This document shows, piece by piece, positions 22,615 through 33,246 of a stretch of 64,000 bases of DNA. Each line of letters opens with the position of its first letter. Position 1 is the first letter of the stretch. A program made the translations under genes and the position numbers. A model generated the notes under the pieces. That model saw only the letters and a list, made by a program, of their open reading frames with translations, ran no database searches and was not told the DNA's origin. Where the stretch lies: contig OW203986.1 in NCBI GenBank assembly GCA_934047225.1, positions 17,301,221-17,365,220 of the forward strand, written 5' to 3'. Origin of the DNA: Ypsolopha sequella. Its lineage: Eukaryota; Arthropoda; Insecta; Lepidoptera; Ypsolophidae.

Positions 22615-23440
22615 TTTATGTTCCGTCCCAGATTCCATATTTTCACGTTTTTCTGAACGCTCTAGAAGCTTTCAGTGACAGTACAGTGCTACCTATTAGT
22701 CCTTGGAGTGCTCTATCCAGCTATAAACATTTCTAAATTACTTTATCTCCCGGCTCATAATCGGCCTGGGCTGTGAAGTCTGTGAGAAAAGCCCGAAAAA
22801 AATTCCTTCCGGTTTCGGAAGTGAAATTGAAATTGCGAATTCAACGTACTTTTTTACGTTTGTACAGTGGAGATCACATCAAGCTGTACACTGTGTAGAT
22901 GCATAACTACTCTCCATTTTGAGTGTTAGAAAGAAAGTGCAATCAGTGCTCTCAGCCCCCTCAATAATGCTACACAAAAATACTAGAAGCGCGCGCGACA
23001 AACATACAAACTACCTTTTGCGTTCATTTTGTCGTTCACTCAGTCGTTCATCTTGAAAGGAGGGCAAAGTGATCCCCACTGGTACCTCAAATGAAAATTT
23101 AAGGTTTCAGTGTGAGTCACTTGAAAACTGTGGGAAGGTAGTATGTCAGTAACAAATTGCCGATGTACATGAGGGCAAAGTCAAAAGCACCCGGAATAGG
23201 ATGCTTGTATGACGATTGATGGATGTGGAAACAGAGAAAGAGGTGTGTCAGGATCGAAGCATATGGAAATCTCTAGTCTCTTCCTGCTTGTCTGAGAGAC
23301 AGACGAGAGTATATTATATAGATATATACATATGTAAGATGCATGTATATCAGTAACATTTACAATTTTCTTTTTATTTAATTATTTGCAAATATTATTT
23401 TTATATGATTAATACTTGTCGGCACTTCGTGAAACATTAT
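22615..23440. other. Spacer between inverted repeat L copies
   Basis: No gene. Around 22736-22790 a block (ACTTTATCTCCCGGCTCATA) is repeated in related form at 23938-23990, so the surrounding composite may itself be duplicated. Confidence 0.4.
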
Positions 23441-23820
23441 CAACATCCATCCATCAGCCTAATTCGTCCACTGCTGGACATAAGGCTTTCCAGGACTTCG
23501 CACTCCTGGCGGTCATCCTGGAAGAAATGCCCATACTCATACACGCCGGGCAGGCGGGTTGGTGAGCGCGGTGCCGGAATCCTCGCACCAGTGACGCCGC
23601 TGCCCGTCACCAGTCTGTTCCATATAAGGCCCGGCTATTAGGGATGGATGGATATACCGCCATCCATCGCTCCCAGGAGGTCCCAGGCATGGTGGGCCTC
23701 CTGGTTTTTTGCCTGTGAGCTGTCCTCTTACTCTCCCCTGAATCACTTTGAGGGGGTCTCCAAGTAAGATGGTGGTACTTCCACAGTCGAGTCCGGCATC
23801 AGCTCTTCCACCTTATCATC
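23441..23820 (-). repeat. SINE/LINE-tail-like repeat L, copy 2
   Basis: Inverted relative to 22250-22614. Its CATCCATCCATC tail faces that copy's tail. Both keep a related frame containing GKKPGG (minus strand, about 23537-23746 here), so the family may derive from the coding 3' end of a LINE. I do not call it a gene. Confidence 0.8.
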
Positions 23821-23831
23821 TACCACCTAAC

Positions 23832-23905
23832 ATCGTCTTGATAAAAACTATCACTATGTTTATAACTCCAACCGGTTTTGCCTCACGGCATCATCAAGGA
23901 ATAGA
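23832..23905 (+). repeat. Short repeat, second copy of 21250-21345
   Basis: Both copies carry a CTTGATAAAAAC start, a TCCAACC(A/G)GTTT core and a CTCACG...GGCATCATCAAGGA end. Confidence 0.55.
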
Positions 23906-25347
23906 TAATTTACTATCTGCAATGTAACGTATTTCAGAGTTACTTTGTCTTCCGGCTCAAAATCGTCCTGTGCTCTGGGTCTAATAAGAGACTGTTTATT
24001 TGACATATTTTTATTTGACATAATTAATTTTAATTAAAAAGAAACAGACAAATACAATCACATCGTCGCGTCGCGTTCCCTACTAACTAACAAGGTTAAA
24101 GCTATTTTTCATGCGTAAAGCTATTTTGTGGTTTATTTATTGTAATGAATTAAAGCACGGCATACAAAAAAATAATTTATACACAAACTCTTGTAGAAAC
24201 ACGCATACGAATACGTTCACAATCAAATTACCACATAACAAATGGAAGGAGAAAACTAATTCTAAGTGGTCGTGAAACAATAATCCGGCACCGGGGTTAT
24301 TCCCAACCCTCCCGTTCCCTTGCTTCCCCAGGGAACACCCGGCTACATACGACCTCGAACTTTGGCAATGTAACCGACTTTCCAATTATACGTAATTACA
24401 AAACCAAGGAGACGAATAAGTTGGGAAAACATAATGTTTATACATACACGCATACATATGTAGGTAGTACATATGTATATTATTGTACCTATATATGTGT
24501 GTGTACGAATGTGAGATGAATGAGAGCAGTCTTTCAAATTGTTAAGATTTAGTACGAGTACGTAAACGAGAGAGCGACTAAATACGTACTTTACTTACAG
24601 CATGAAGTCATCATGAAGTAGCAATTAAAAGTGCATTGTGTTTTAAATGTCTGTCTTGAGAAGAAATTGAATTATATCAACAGATTATACATACGCTATA
24701 TAAGGTCTTTCAATTTAAATGGAAAGTAATTTAGGAGGTGATTCAGTATCGTTAATACATCACATTCCACTGCAAAGCACTTTTTTTGCGTGAACTTTTT
24801 TTTCACTTCTCAGTACAAAGTAGTCCGATCAGCTGACTCAGTTTCTCAGTTGACTTCAGAAAAGTGAAGAAAAAGCAGCACGACCTACATCATGGTTTCG
24901 TGATTATGTACTTTAAGATATACACTTGATTTTTAATTTTGTTGGGAAGGAGAGGATGTTATAATGTTATTTAGGAATGCACCATAGAGTTCTTTATCTA
25001 TGACAGATCATCTTGTTTGTTTTTACCCGAATACAGGATTCTGAAGTAAACACATTTTATAAACTAGAATCTTTTATTGAATAGACCAGGCACAAACACT
25101 ATACAGGTCTGTCGATGAAGGCAAATGTAATAGACATTAAAATATGCTTTGTAATCGTCTAACATTTTAAGAATTTGACGTTATTGAATATATTTTCTCA
25201 TTTAGTTTTTGGGGTAGTGTTGTACGGGGTAGTCGTTAACGAGCTATGCTGCGAACAGATTGAGAAGGCTTCGTTAAAGGTACATAAGGTCAGATTGAGC
25301 ACCTCATTTTGCATCAGTCAAAACTGAACTCTATAAAGTTTCCCTTT
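23906..25347. other. No gene recognised
   Basis: Unique-looking AT-rich sequence. Frames at 24137-24385 and 24343-24537 have no domain signal. Confidence 0.4.
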
Positions 25348-25718
25348 AGATTAAAATAGCGCGCTCTCAGCCGTTGCTGTTACAACTACCAAGAAACACG
25401 CGCCCGCGAAAAACTGCGTTTTTATTGAATAACTCGGTTTCTAGATGAAATTATTAAAATATTTTAAAATGTTTAGACGGACTTATTGGTCACTTATTTT
25501 TAATACAAATTTCAAGGCTGTATAATTTAAGGAAGGCTCTAAAAACACGAAATTTAGAGGTAACTTTGTAATTTTTTTCTTTCAAACCATCAAGCAAAAA
25601 TGCAAAATGTTTTTGATCAGTCTTATAGTCTACTATGTACATTATTTTTATTAAACCAATTGAGCAACTTACACACTGTGAAATGGTCATTTGAAGTTGT
25701 GCAACTGACCTTGTACGG
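25348..25718 (+). repeat. Dispersed repeat H, copy 2
   Basis: Direct match to 11468-11795, with an insertion AAATTATTAAAATATTTTAA not seen in copy 1. A 66-codon minus-strand frame inside is a shadow. Confidence 0.75.
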
Positions 25719-26171
25719 ACCCTTAATACAAGGGTTTTTAATTATTGACGGAACTCTAAGAAAAATCTAATACTTATTGGAGCTTCCGAAATACTAATTC
25801 GGAGAAAATAAAATAGGTACTGAGTATCTTAGTAAAATTAACCTTTCTAAATGGTAGGTCAATTATTGATACAGGAATAAGTATTCCATCGATTAGCAAG
25901 CACAGGATTATTCAATATTCCTCCGGTGCTCATCAAATATCTGCGTCAGTTCAAACATTCCACCCCTTACTTCCATCATAGTATGTATAGCTACTGTTCT
26001 TCCACTTTGTTTGTACCATAAACATATGCAGTATATTAAAATAGCTACACATTGATATAAAGATGGTGTTGTAAATTTTAGTACAAACTCTGATTCAGAA
26101 AAGGTTATTTAAGAATTAATTAAAGGTTATTGAAGAATTAATTCGTGAAACGATAATATTTAAACTTTCGA
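25719..26171. other. No gene recognised
   Basis: AT-rich. A short direct duplication AAGGTTATT..AAGAATTAATT occurs at about 26100-26140. Confidence 0.4.
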
Positions 26172-26975
26172 CGCAATTTGTGATTAAAATTCAATCAAAA
26201 TAATGTGCGAATGAATTAAAAATGTTCTCAAAAAAACCTCTTGAAATATTTATAATAAAATTTATATTAAAATGACATCATTTATTACGAAATCCATCGC
26301 TTTGGAAACTGAATATTTTTAGAAGGCATTAGAAGATCGAAAAGTGTCGATAAGAAACTTTCGGATTAAGAGTCGGAGTTCCGAGATTGGGCAAAACAGG
26401 GTTCGGGGTTGTGGCTTTTTAAGATAGTATAATATTAATTTCTGAACAAAATAATTACCACTTGTTACCTTACAAGATGAAGTACAGGTTCATTAAAAAA
26501 AATCTTGGCACTAATGTATAGTAACTTCAGAAAAAAAAAACAGGATGTCAAGTTCAGGTTACACCCATAGCGCTGCAATGCTATTCAAGAGATTTTCTTG
26601 AAATTCCTGTTTTTTTTCTGAAGTTACTATACATTATTGCCGTGATTTTTTTTAATGAACCTGCACTTCATCTTGTAAGGTAACAAGTGGTATTTATTTT
26701 GTTCAGAAATTTGAATTATACTATCTTAAAAAGCCACAACCCCGAACCCTGTTTTGCCCAATCTCGGAACTCCGACTCTTAATCCGAAAGTTTCTTATCG
26801 ACACTTTTCGATCTTCTAATGCCTTCTAAAAATATTCAGTTTCCAAAGCGATGGATTTCGTAATAAATGATGTCATTTTAATATAAATTTTATTATAAAT
26901 ATTTCAAGAGGTTTTTTTGAGAACATTTTTAATTCATTCGCACATTATTTTGATTGAATTTTAATCACAAATTGC
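26172..26975. mobile_element. Very large foldback element, arms about 370 bp
   Basis: 26172-26545 and 26605-26975 are reverse complements with only scattered differences, around a spacer of about 59 bp. Shared blocks include CGCAATTTGTGATTAAAATT, ATGACATCATTTATTACGAA, CCGAGATTGGGCAAAACAGG and CACTTGTTACCTTACAAGAT. Immediately after the right arm (26988-27035) a diverged extra copy of the CCCCGAACCC...ATCTCGGAAC part lies in direct order, so the repeat unit exists outside the palindrome too. No coding. Confidence 0.9.
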
Positions 26976-27085
26976 GAATAAAAAGCCATTACCCCGAACC
27001 CCGAATCTCGGAACACCGACCCTAGATCTCAATGGACAAATAAGTCGCTAGTGTAGCATAGCAAATTTTGTAAGGTGCGGTTATC

Positions 27086-27780
27086 TCAAAGTTTTCGCGT
27101 CGTTGTTTGCTTGTCGGTAAATTTCGATTTTAACCCCTGTTCGCTGGGTTGGTAAGTGTTGCAGGTTGAGTGGATGGACATGAAGTTCGTTCGCTTGTCT
27201 GGTGCGAGCCCGGGTCCGTTTCCGAAGCATTGCTCGGCCAGTGTTTTAGCTGTCAAGACGTGTCTTGTGTTTTTATTTTTGGTTCCTTGTCGGGAAAACA
27301 ATAATGGCGGATTTGCCAACACGAGTTGTTGAAAGTTTCTAAGGTTTGTTTCGAGTTTTAATTGGTGTGTTTATTTGGCGTGGAATGGTTTCCGTAATAT
27401 TGTTTTCTATTTCAGAAGGATTTTTGGAGGTGATTGTAAAGTTCAAAAGGAATTTTTGGCCGGGTTGGTGGGAGATCTGATCTATTGTCAGATCATGGTA
27501 CGTATTGCTTTCTTTGTATTTTGAGTCACCGGAATTCTGTTTTCATCGTTCCGTGTAGTAAGGGTTTTTAATATGTTTTTATTTTTCTTCTAATTCCAGG
27601 GTGTTTTGCTGTTTTCGTGAATTTTGTCCAGCTGGCTGAGAGATGACCGCAGCGTGGTGTTTCACGGCCAAGCTGTTCCTTTGTTAGCGAGGTTGGAGTT
27701 CATTCACCTTTAAGTTGGACAGCGGTCTGCGTGGCCGTTCTGGTTAGAAAATGATGGCGAATTCCAAGTATGTGACGTAG
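27086..27780 (+). other. Spliced-looking non-coding or UTR-like unit
   Basis: GC is higher than in the surroundings and two tidy intron-like pairs are visible. One is AAG|GTTTGT at 27344 with TTTCTATTTCAG ending at 27415 (72 nt). The other is ATG|GTACGT at 27498 with TTCTTCTAATTCCAG ending at 27599 (102 nt). An ATGGCGGATTTGCC start at 27304 opens a frame of only 12 codons, which stops before the first donor. No long frame spans the joined exons. It could be a non-coding RNA, an untranslated leader, or part of a retroelement. The minus-strand 78-codon frame has no recognised domain. Confidence 0.35.
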
Positions 27781-28071
27781 ATTTTATTTTTATCCTCACA
27801 TTATAAAAGGTGGCTTGGACGGGATGTTCCAGGACACTTAGATTTATGACTTTTTTAAACCAAGTGTAAATTCTTCTTCCTGTTTCACTGAATAACCTAA
27901 AATGTAAAATTTAATAGTTCCGTAATTTTTCCTGGTAGAACTGAATGGTGTACCAGACGATTTAGTCAAAAGAGAATGTTCGACAAATATTATTTAGATG
28001 GATTCACGGCTCCACTGAGCTAGATTTTGTGTGGAAATTATTTACCTTGTTTTTCTTCAAGTTTCTTTCTT

Positions 28072-28400
28072 TTAAAGCTTTTTATGTAAATTCACAAGAT
28101 ACAATGTAATATAGATACCTGTGGCTAAGGCGGTACCTAACTCAACAGATTGTTCTAAAAGTTTTAGTAATGTCTTGGCAGAATTTATCCCGTATGTAAT
28201 ATTGCTACCTGTTGTTAAGGTGGTACCTGTCGCAACTATTTGATCTAAAAGTTTTAGTAATGTCTTGGCAGAATTTATTCCGAATGTAATATTGCTCCCT
28301 GATGTTAAGGTGGTAACTAACACAACTATTTGAGGTTCTAAAAGTTTTAATAATGTCTTGGCCAAAATTTTGTAACAATGTAATATTGTCAGTTACATCT
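28072..28400 (-). repeat. 90/93-bp tandem repeat keeping an open frame
   Basis: Three full copies plus a partial one. CTAAAAGTTTTAGTAATGTC recurs near 28155, 28245 and 28338, so periods are 90 and 93 bp, both multiples of three. The minus strand is open for 97 codons (28365-28072, no ATG at the start). It encodes a repeat with AKTLLKLL, a variable stretch, then GSNITFGINS. Either a repeat domain of an unrecognised protein missing its ends, or a DNA repeat whose period happens to be divisible by three. No family recognised. Confidence 0.5.
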
Positions 28401-28529
28401 TCAGACTTGTGAAATTATACATATTTTTTGATAAAGTTAAATACACTTAATTGTAAAGTACCTCTAAGTTTTCTTCAGAACCTTTTTCCAACTGTTAGGT
28501 TACAATTAGGTCACTTTTTAATTTTATTT

Positions 28530-28640
28530 GTTAAGCAGCACGACTGGTGGAAAAGACCGGGTACCCGCCGGTCGTGCTACTTTACACTAGCCCGCGATAG
28601 GCAGAGATGCGGGTTCGAGCCGTGGCTGGGTTCCAATACT
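28530..28640. other. Hairpin plus tRNA B-box-like sequence
   Basis: GCAGCACGACTGGTGG and CCGCCGGTCGTGCT form a hairpin around 28534-28580. About 30 bp further, GCGGGTTCGAGCCGTGG resembles a tRNA T-arm/B box. There is no full cloverleaf, so it is more likely a SINE-type remnant than a tRNA gene. Confidence 0.35.
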
Positions 28641-29099
28641 GACAGCAGGAAAGCGTATATAATTTTCAACGCGAGCGACAGAGAGGGCATTAAAAGCCAT
28701 GTTGCGACCCCTAGTTTATGAAGGCGGCCCTGAGATCTTCTAAAAACACAAGCTAACTGCGAGTCAGACGCTCGTACCTAGGGTTCCGTATTGTGGATGA
28801 TAAATTGAATTTTGTAATCTTTACGTAAACACATAATATAACAATGAATTTTTTCACATTTATCGGTCCACCAATTTTGGAGATAAAGTGGGGGAGGGGG
28901 AATAAATTAGTTTTTCAAGGATTTTTCGAAATAGATGCAATTAAATATAGCCAAACTATATATTTTTACGATCAACTTTATAATAACTACAGTTTACTGT
29001 TATACTGTATACTGTATACTGTATTTTTATGATTTTTTAATTAATTTTTTACTTCTTTTTTATATTTCTCATTTGTGATCAACATAAATCACTATAGAT
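28641..29099. other. Repeat-derived fragments, no gene
   Basis: 28745-28800 resembles the 5' end of the GGTTCCGTACC repeat (TGCGAGTCAGACGCTCGTAC). The rest is AT-rich, with a CTGTATACTGTATACTGTAT micro-duplication near 29003. Confidence 0.45.
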
Positions 29100-29535
29100 T
29101 TCCTGTAATTGGCTAGTTATGATCTATAATCGACATTTATTTTTTATTTTTCGGTCTATCAGTTTCGGAGATATGGGGGGAGGACATACATATATTTGTG
29201 ATTTTTTCAAGATTTCTCGAAACCAGTGCCTGCAAATATGGTAAAAGCATATGTTTTTACAACCAACTTTTTAATGTCTAAAATTTAATATCAATATTGT
29301 ATTTTTAGGATATTTTTTTATTTTTTTACTGGTGTTTTGGAAATATTTTGAACAATTTTAAAATTTTCATATTCTTTTTACACCGCGATATGTGGGCAAA
29401 TTATTGCTATTTTTGTGCCAAATTACATGTATTTATCTTTAACGGTGCTAAAGTTATGAGGCTGTGACGTACGGACGGACCACGGAGTCTCACCATAGAG
29501 CTTCCTTTTCTACCTTTTAGGTACTACGGAACCCT
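29100..29535 (+). repeat. GGTTCCGTACC-related repeat, 3' part
   Basis: Ends with ACGGACGGACCACGGAGTCT and TACTACGGAACCCTAATA, a degenerate version of the family's end. The upstream TTTCGGAGATATGGGGGGAG block resembles 28875-28900. Confidence 0.55.
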
Positions 29536-29729
29536 AATAATCTTGACCGTACGTACTAGACCGCACTGTCGACAGTAGGTAGGTAAGTGTATGAACTGTG
29601 CAACTCGTCAAGGTTATGTATTATTTTCACGGTATTAGTGAAAATGGTAAAATGTGCAGTAACGTATTTTTAATTATAAACTACCACAACTTGCTGAACA
29701 GTGAAGGAAAAAATCGTGTAAAAGCGTGT

Positions 29730-29870
29730 ATTTGTGCCCGAAGTACGGTGATAAAGCTCACCACCCGTTATTGGGACGTAATAATCGTCGCTGAAACGCG
29801 GGTGTCTGACTTGCATTTCACAGTTTACACTCGAAACAGTTGTGACAATCCCTCGGGGTTCGTGAAGATA
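29730..29870 (+). repeat. tRNA-related SINE family F, fragment
   Basis: Contains TTTGTGCCCGAAGTACGGTG, AATCGTCGCTGAAACGCGGG and TGACTTGCATTTCACAG, matching 35100-35310. The tRNA-like head is missing. Confidence 0.65.
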
Positions 29871-30016
29871 TATTTATAATATTTATTTATATTACTACTT
29901 ACAAATTAGCTCGAGTCTCATCTCTCCACGGCGACTGCGGGAAGTGCGCGGGAAGGAGCCCGTGGGCAGGGGCGAAAATAAATCGTTTAAATCGAGATAA
30001 ATATGACAAAAAATAT

Positions 30017-30017
<1 letters not shown>

Positions 30018-30048
<31 letters not shown>
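30018..30048. repeat. (AT)n microsatellite
   Basis: About 31 bp of pure AT dinucleotide. Confidence 0.95.
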
Positions 30049-30050
<2 letters not shown>

Positions 30051-30227
30051 ATGGATTGTCCTCCCCTAGCCTATGCTAAAATGTATCTAAAATAAAAATA
30101 AACGTTATTTTACTCACATTCTTATAGAGCATAACGAATAGAAATCACAATAGCCGTACCTTGCCTCAAAGTTGTATAAAAACACTAACTTACTCATAAA
30201 CAAATCATTTATGACGCCGTCCACTTT

Positions 30228-30435
30228 TTAACTGACCATGTGTCCTCCAATCTGGATAAAGGGCTTAAAAGCTTAGGAATATTTATAGATCTAGCAAAAG
30301 CTTTTAACACAGTTTCTGTCCCAATATTATTGGATAAATTAGACAAGATAGGTTAGAGATTAGTTATTTAGAGATTACCTCAGCTACCGCTCTGAATGTG
30401 TTAAAATCAATAATTATATTAGCTCAGACCTCTGA
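30228..30435 (+). pseudogene. Non-LTR retrotransposon reverse transcriptase relic
   Basis: Translation from 30228 reads LTDHVSSNLDKGL and then GIFIDLAKAFNTV. The latter matches the RT motif A region of jockey/CR1-type LINEs (F-x-D-L-x-K-A-F-D-T-V), with the second motif position N instead of D. PILLDKLDKIG follows as expected. The frame is then broken by stops, and a different register gives DYLSYRSECVKINNYISSDL (30373 onward), the usual next RT segment. So there is at least one frameshift and several stops; only about 70 residues of RT remain. It is a dead fragment lying just upstream of a Helitron 3' end. Confidence 0.75.
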
Positions 30436-30639
30436 GACATTTAATTAATTCTTAAGTATACAAATTGTTACTTTAATCTGATCTATTTATATTCTGACAA
30501 ATTTTTAATGCCTTAAGTACAGGCTACTTTCGTAGTTTAGTTTAGGCTAAACCTTTCACTAGCCGTAAGATGTTATTTTGAATGTAATATTCATAAATAA
30601 CTAAATAAATAAAATACTTTTCGAAAATGAAAATGAAAA

Positions 30640-30676
30640 CGAAATCAATGCGGGCGAAGCCGCGGGCAAAAACTAG
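30640..30676 (+). mobile_element. Helitron 3' terminus
   Basis: ATGCGGGCGAAGCCGCGGGC hairpin, five A-rich bases, CTAG at 30673-30676, then T. The upstream body does not match the other Helitron ends here, and the 5' end was not found. It may have captured the RT relic. Confidence 0.65.
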
Positions 30677-32009
30677 TAATGTGTATGTGTCTGTGGGTAT
30701 ACAGTGCTTTTGTTTATGGTGCATAAAACGAAGAACAGTACCAGAATAAGAAGTATACACATACACAATATGCAATTGCTTTACACACACTCAAGCAAGC
30801 TTTACATAAAAGTGATGGTAAACCTGCTGTAGCCTGCTGAAGCCACTGTCGAGAGTCCTGGAATTTTCAATTAGTGTAAACGTTAAAAAACTCTTCAGCG
30901 CGCAACATTTCTATTACAATGTAATTGTGAAAATCTTGGTAGATTTAGCTTTTATTCTAAAACGTTTTTCGTCTAAATCGTGAAGAGGAAACGTGGAGAC
31001 ATCTGAATAATAATAAACAAATCTCCTGCTATCTCTGATATATAAGGAAAAAAGTTACTCGTGTACTCAAAAGTCTCTATATAATATTATATTTTAGGTG
31101 CTTGATGCCAAAGAAAGAAAGCAATTTCAGCAACGCATGATTTATACATTTAGCGAGCGCATCTTCAAACCCAAACAAAATTTCTATCATGGGAACAGAC
31201 AGGGCTTACTCCACCTATAGGCCCGACGTTCATCGATACCAAAGGTAAAACGGAATTAATATTTAATGTGTCCAGGAAAACCCTCGATGAGGTATTAATA
31301 CACCATTGGGGCTTGAGAAGTAACACCTGGTTTTGTAAACATATTACCTTGCATTATTGTACATTTTGTTTACTTTGGTGATTTGAAAAAATTTGAAAGC
31401 AGTGGGTTGCTGACACAACAGTAAATTAGTAAAGTAGATATTTCTTATGCAATTTTTTAACTTAGTCACAGAGGAAGGAATCGATGGCGGTGCCTACGAG
31501 GGCATTTGTTGTTTTTTATTCCGATCAAATAAGCATTAACTTTTAAAAGTTTATGTATATTATTGACGTGTATTTTTTGTGGGTAAATCAATTTATTCAT
31601 AAATCTGAACTTTTATCAACCAAACATTTTGCCCTAAATTTGAAGGCGTAATGCAACAGTGAAAAGGATAGTGCCAACGCTGCTCCATTTACTTTTCCCA
31701 AAAAGAATCATTGTCAGTTGCCAGGCACGAAACTATTTCGCCTGAAAGCTACCTACCTGCAACAATGGTAGGGTAGCTTTCAAAGCTCGTATCACAACAG
31801 AATTTATTCAATTTTTCATTTGAGCGCTGGTAAAAGCTTCTACGCCAACCACCTGGGCTTGGCTGTTGTAATGTTTCACGAGCTTTCCTTTATTTTTCTT
31901 CGTCAGCAATCCACCGTAATGAAAATCAAAAGATTTTTAGTTTGGTTTTCTTCGTTAACAGCTACTTGTTTTAATAAATATGTACGTCTCAGGATAATCA
32001 GAAAAAAAT
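30677..32009. other. No gene recognised
   Basis: AT-rich. The block at 31720-31790 contains a short inverted pair (GAAAGCTACCTACC / GGTAGGGTAGCTTTC). No coding region is supported. Confidence 0.4.
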
Positions 32010-32090
32010 ATTTGGGCAAGTGAGAGTCAGACTCGCGCACAAGGGGTTCCGTACCACCACACAATACGAGTTCGGACCCTAAAAATATTA
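32010..32090 (+). repeat. GGTTCCGTACC repeat, internally deleted
   Basis: The head (AGTGAGAGTCAGACTCGCGC, GGGGTTCCGTACCA) is followed within about 30 bp by a degraded end (GTTCGGACCCTAAAAA), so the middle has been lost. Confidence 0.6.
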
Positions 32091-32245
32091 CGGTAAATGA
32101 CAACAATATAGATGCCATGGCAACATTAACGCGACAAAAACAAGCCGCTGAAAAGGTAGCGCCTGGCAACCAAGTCGCGGCTCCTGCTGTGAACGGAACC
32201 CTAATATCTTAACCACTATATTTTTTCTGTAATCTTTTCATAATA

Positions 32246-32362
32246 TTAGTGGTAGGATAGCGGGTGGATGAGGATAACGCAGGACCGCCAAGAGTGGCGA
32301 AATATTGGAGAGGCCTATGTCCAGCAGTGGGCGAACACGGACTGATGGATGGATGAATGGAA
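32246..32362 (+). repeat. Repeat L 3' end, copy 3
   Basis: GGCCTATGTCCAGCAGTGGG followed by a GATGGATGGATG tail, as in 22250-22614. Only the last 110 bp are present. Confidence 0.75.
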
Positions 32363-33019
32363 ATCACCTATTGCCATGATTTTTTTCCCAACTACGGCGA
32401 AGCAAAAAGGAGGGTTATGATTTTGACCGGTATGTATGTATGTATGAATGTTCATCTGTTCCCTCATAACTTCTTAACTACTAATCATAATTTGACAAAT
32501 GAAGTATCGTTAGAAACATCTTGTCCGCTGGTTATAGGATACGTGAACTTATATTAAATTGAATATATCGCCCTCTAGAGGGCATAAAGTCATGAACTAA
32601 AAAAAAAAGTCTTAATCATGCCGTAGTGGGTATCAAATGAAAGGGCTTAATTCGCACATTTCAAATATATATATATTTTTAGCTGTTTCTTGCGGGTTTG
32701 CTTGCCTGCACCCGATGATTGGTAATAATTTCTATAAAATCAAGCTTCACTCCAATCCTTCCCATAGGATCATACGTATGTATATGTAAAGCGGCTCAGC
32801 ATATACTTTATCACAAAATTATTTCTCCAAAATAATTTAAATAAAAATGAGTTCAAAAACTAAACTAGTTTGTACATAACAATTGGGGATGAGTATATTT
32901 TCTTGTTTTATACTTTTTAGAGCGTGATATTACAGTAGTCGGGTTTTAGTTTTTGAACCCATTTTTTATTTATATTTTTCGTTCCTGTTTCAGAGATAAA
33001 GGGGGAAAATGCTACTTTT
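32363..33019. other. No gene recognised
   Basis: Low-complexity TATGTATGTATG at 32430. A 66-codon frame at 32357 has no domain. Confidence 0.4.
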
Positions 33020-33246
33020 TCGAGATTTTTTGTATTAGGCCCCCTTGGCTTAAATTTTTGTTAATTTTATTATTTGCTATGATAGAGGCCATAGTGAAAA
33101 GTATTCTGTGAAAATTTCAATTGGCTACGCTAGCTATAACGCCTGAAATTGTAGACAACTTTGACAGACGGACGGATGGATAGACAGACATCGGAGGCTT
33201 AGTAACAGGGTCCCGTTTGGCACCCTTCGAGTACGGAACCCTAAAA
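33020..33246 (+). repeat. GGTTCCGTACC-related repeat, subfamily 2
   Basis: Shares GATAGAGGCCATAGTGAAAA-type and CGGAGGCTTAGTAA blocks with 12245-12481 and ends GAGTACGGAACCCTAAAAA. Confidence 0.7.

Noticed and set aside
22118..22638. Frames with GKKPGG and similar phrases as host genes
   Set aside because: The same phrases occur in the inverted repeat copy at 23441-23820, so they belong to a retroposon-like repeat.
28600..28630. Possible tRNA gene (GGGTTCGAGCC)
   Set aside because: Only a T-arm-like piece; acceptor and anticodon arms cannot be formed.
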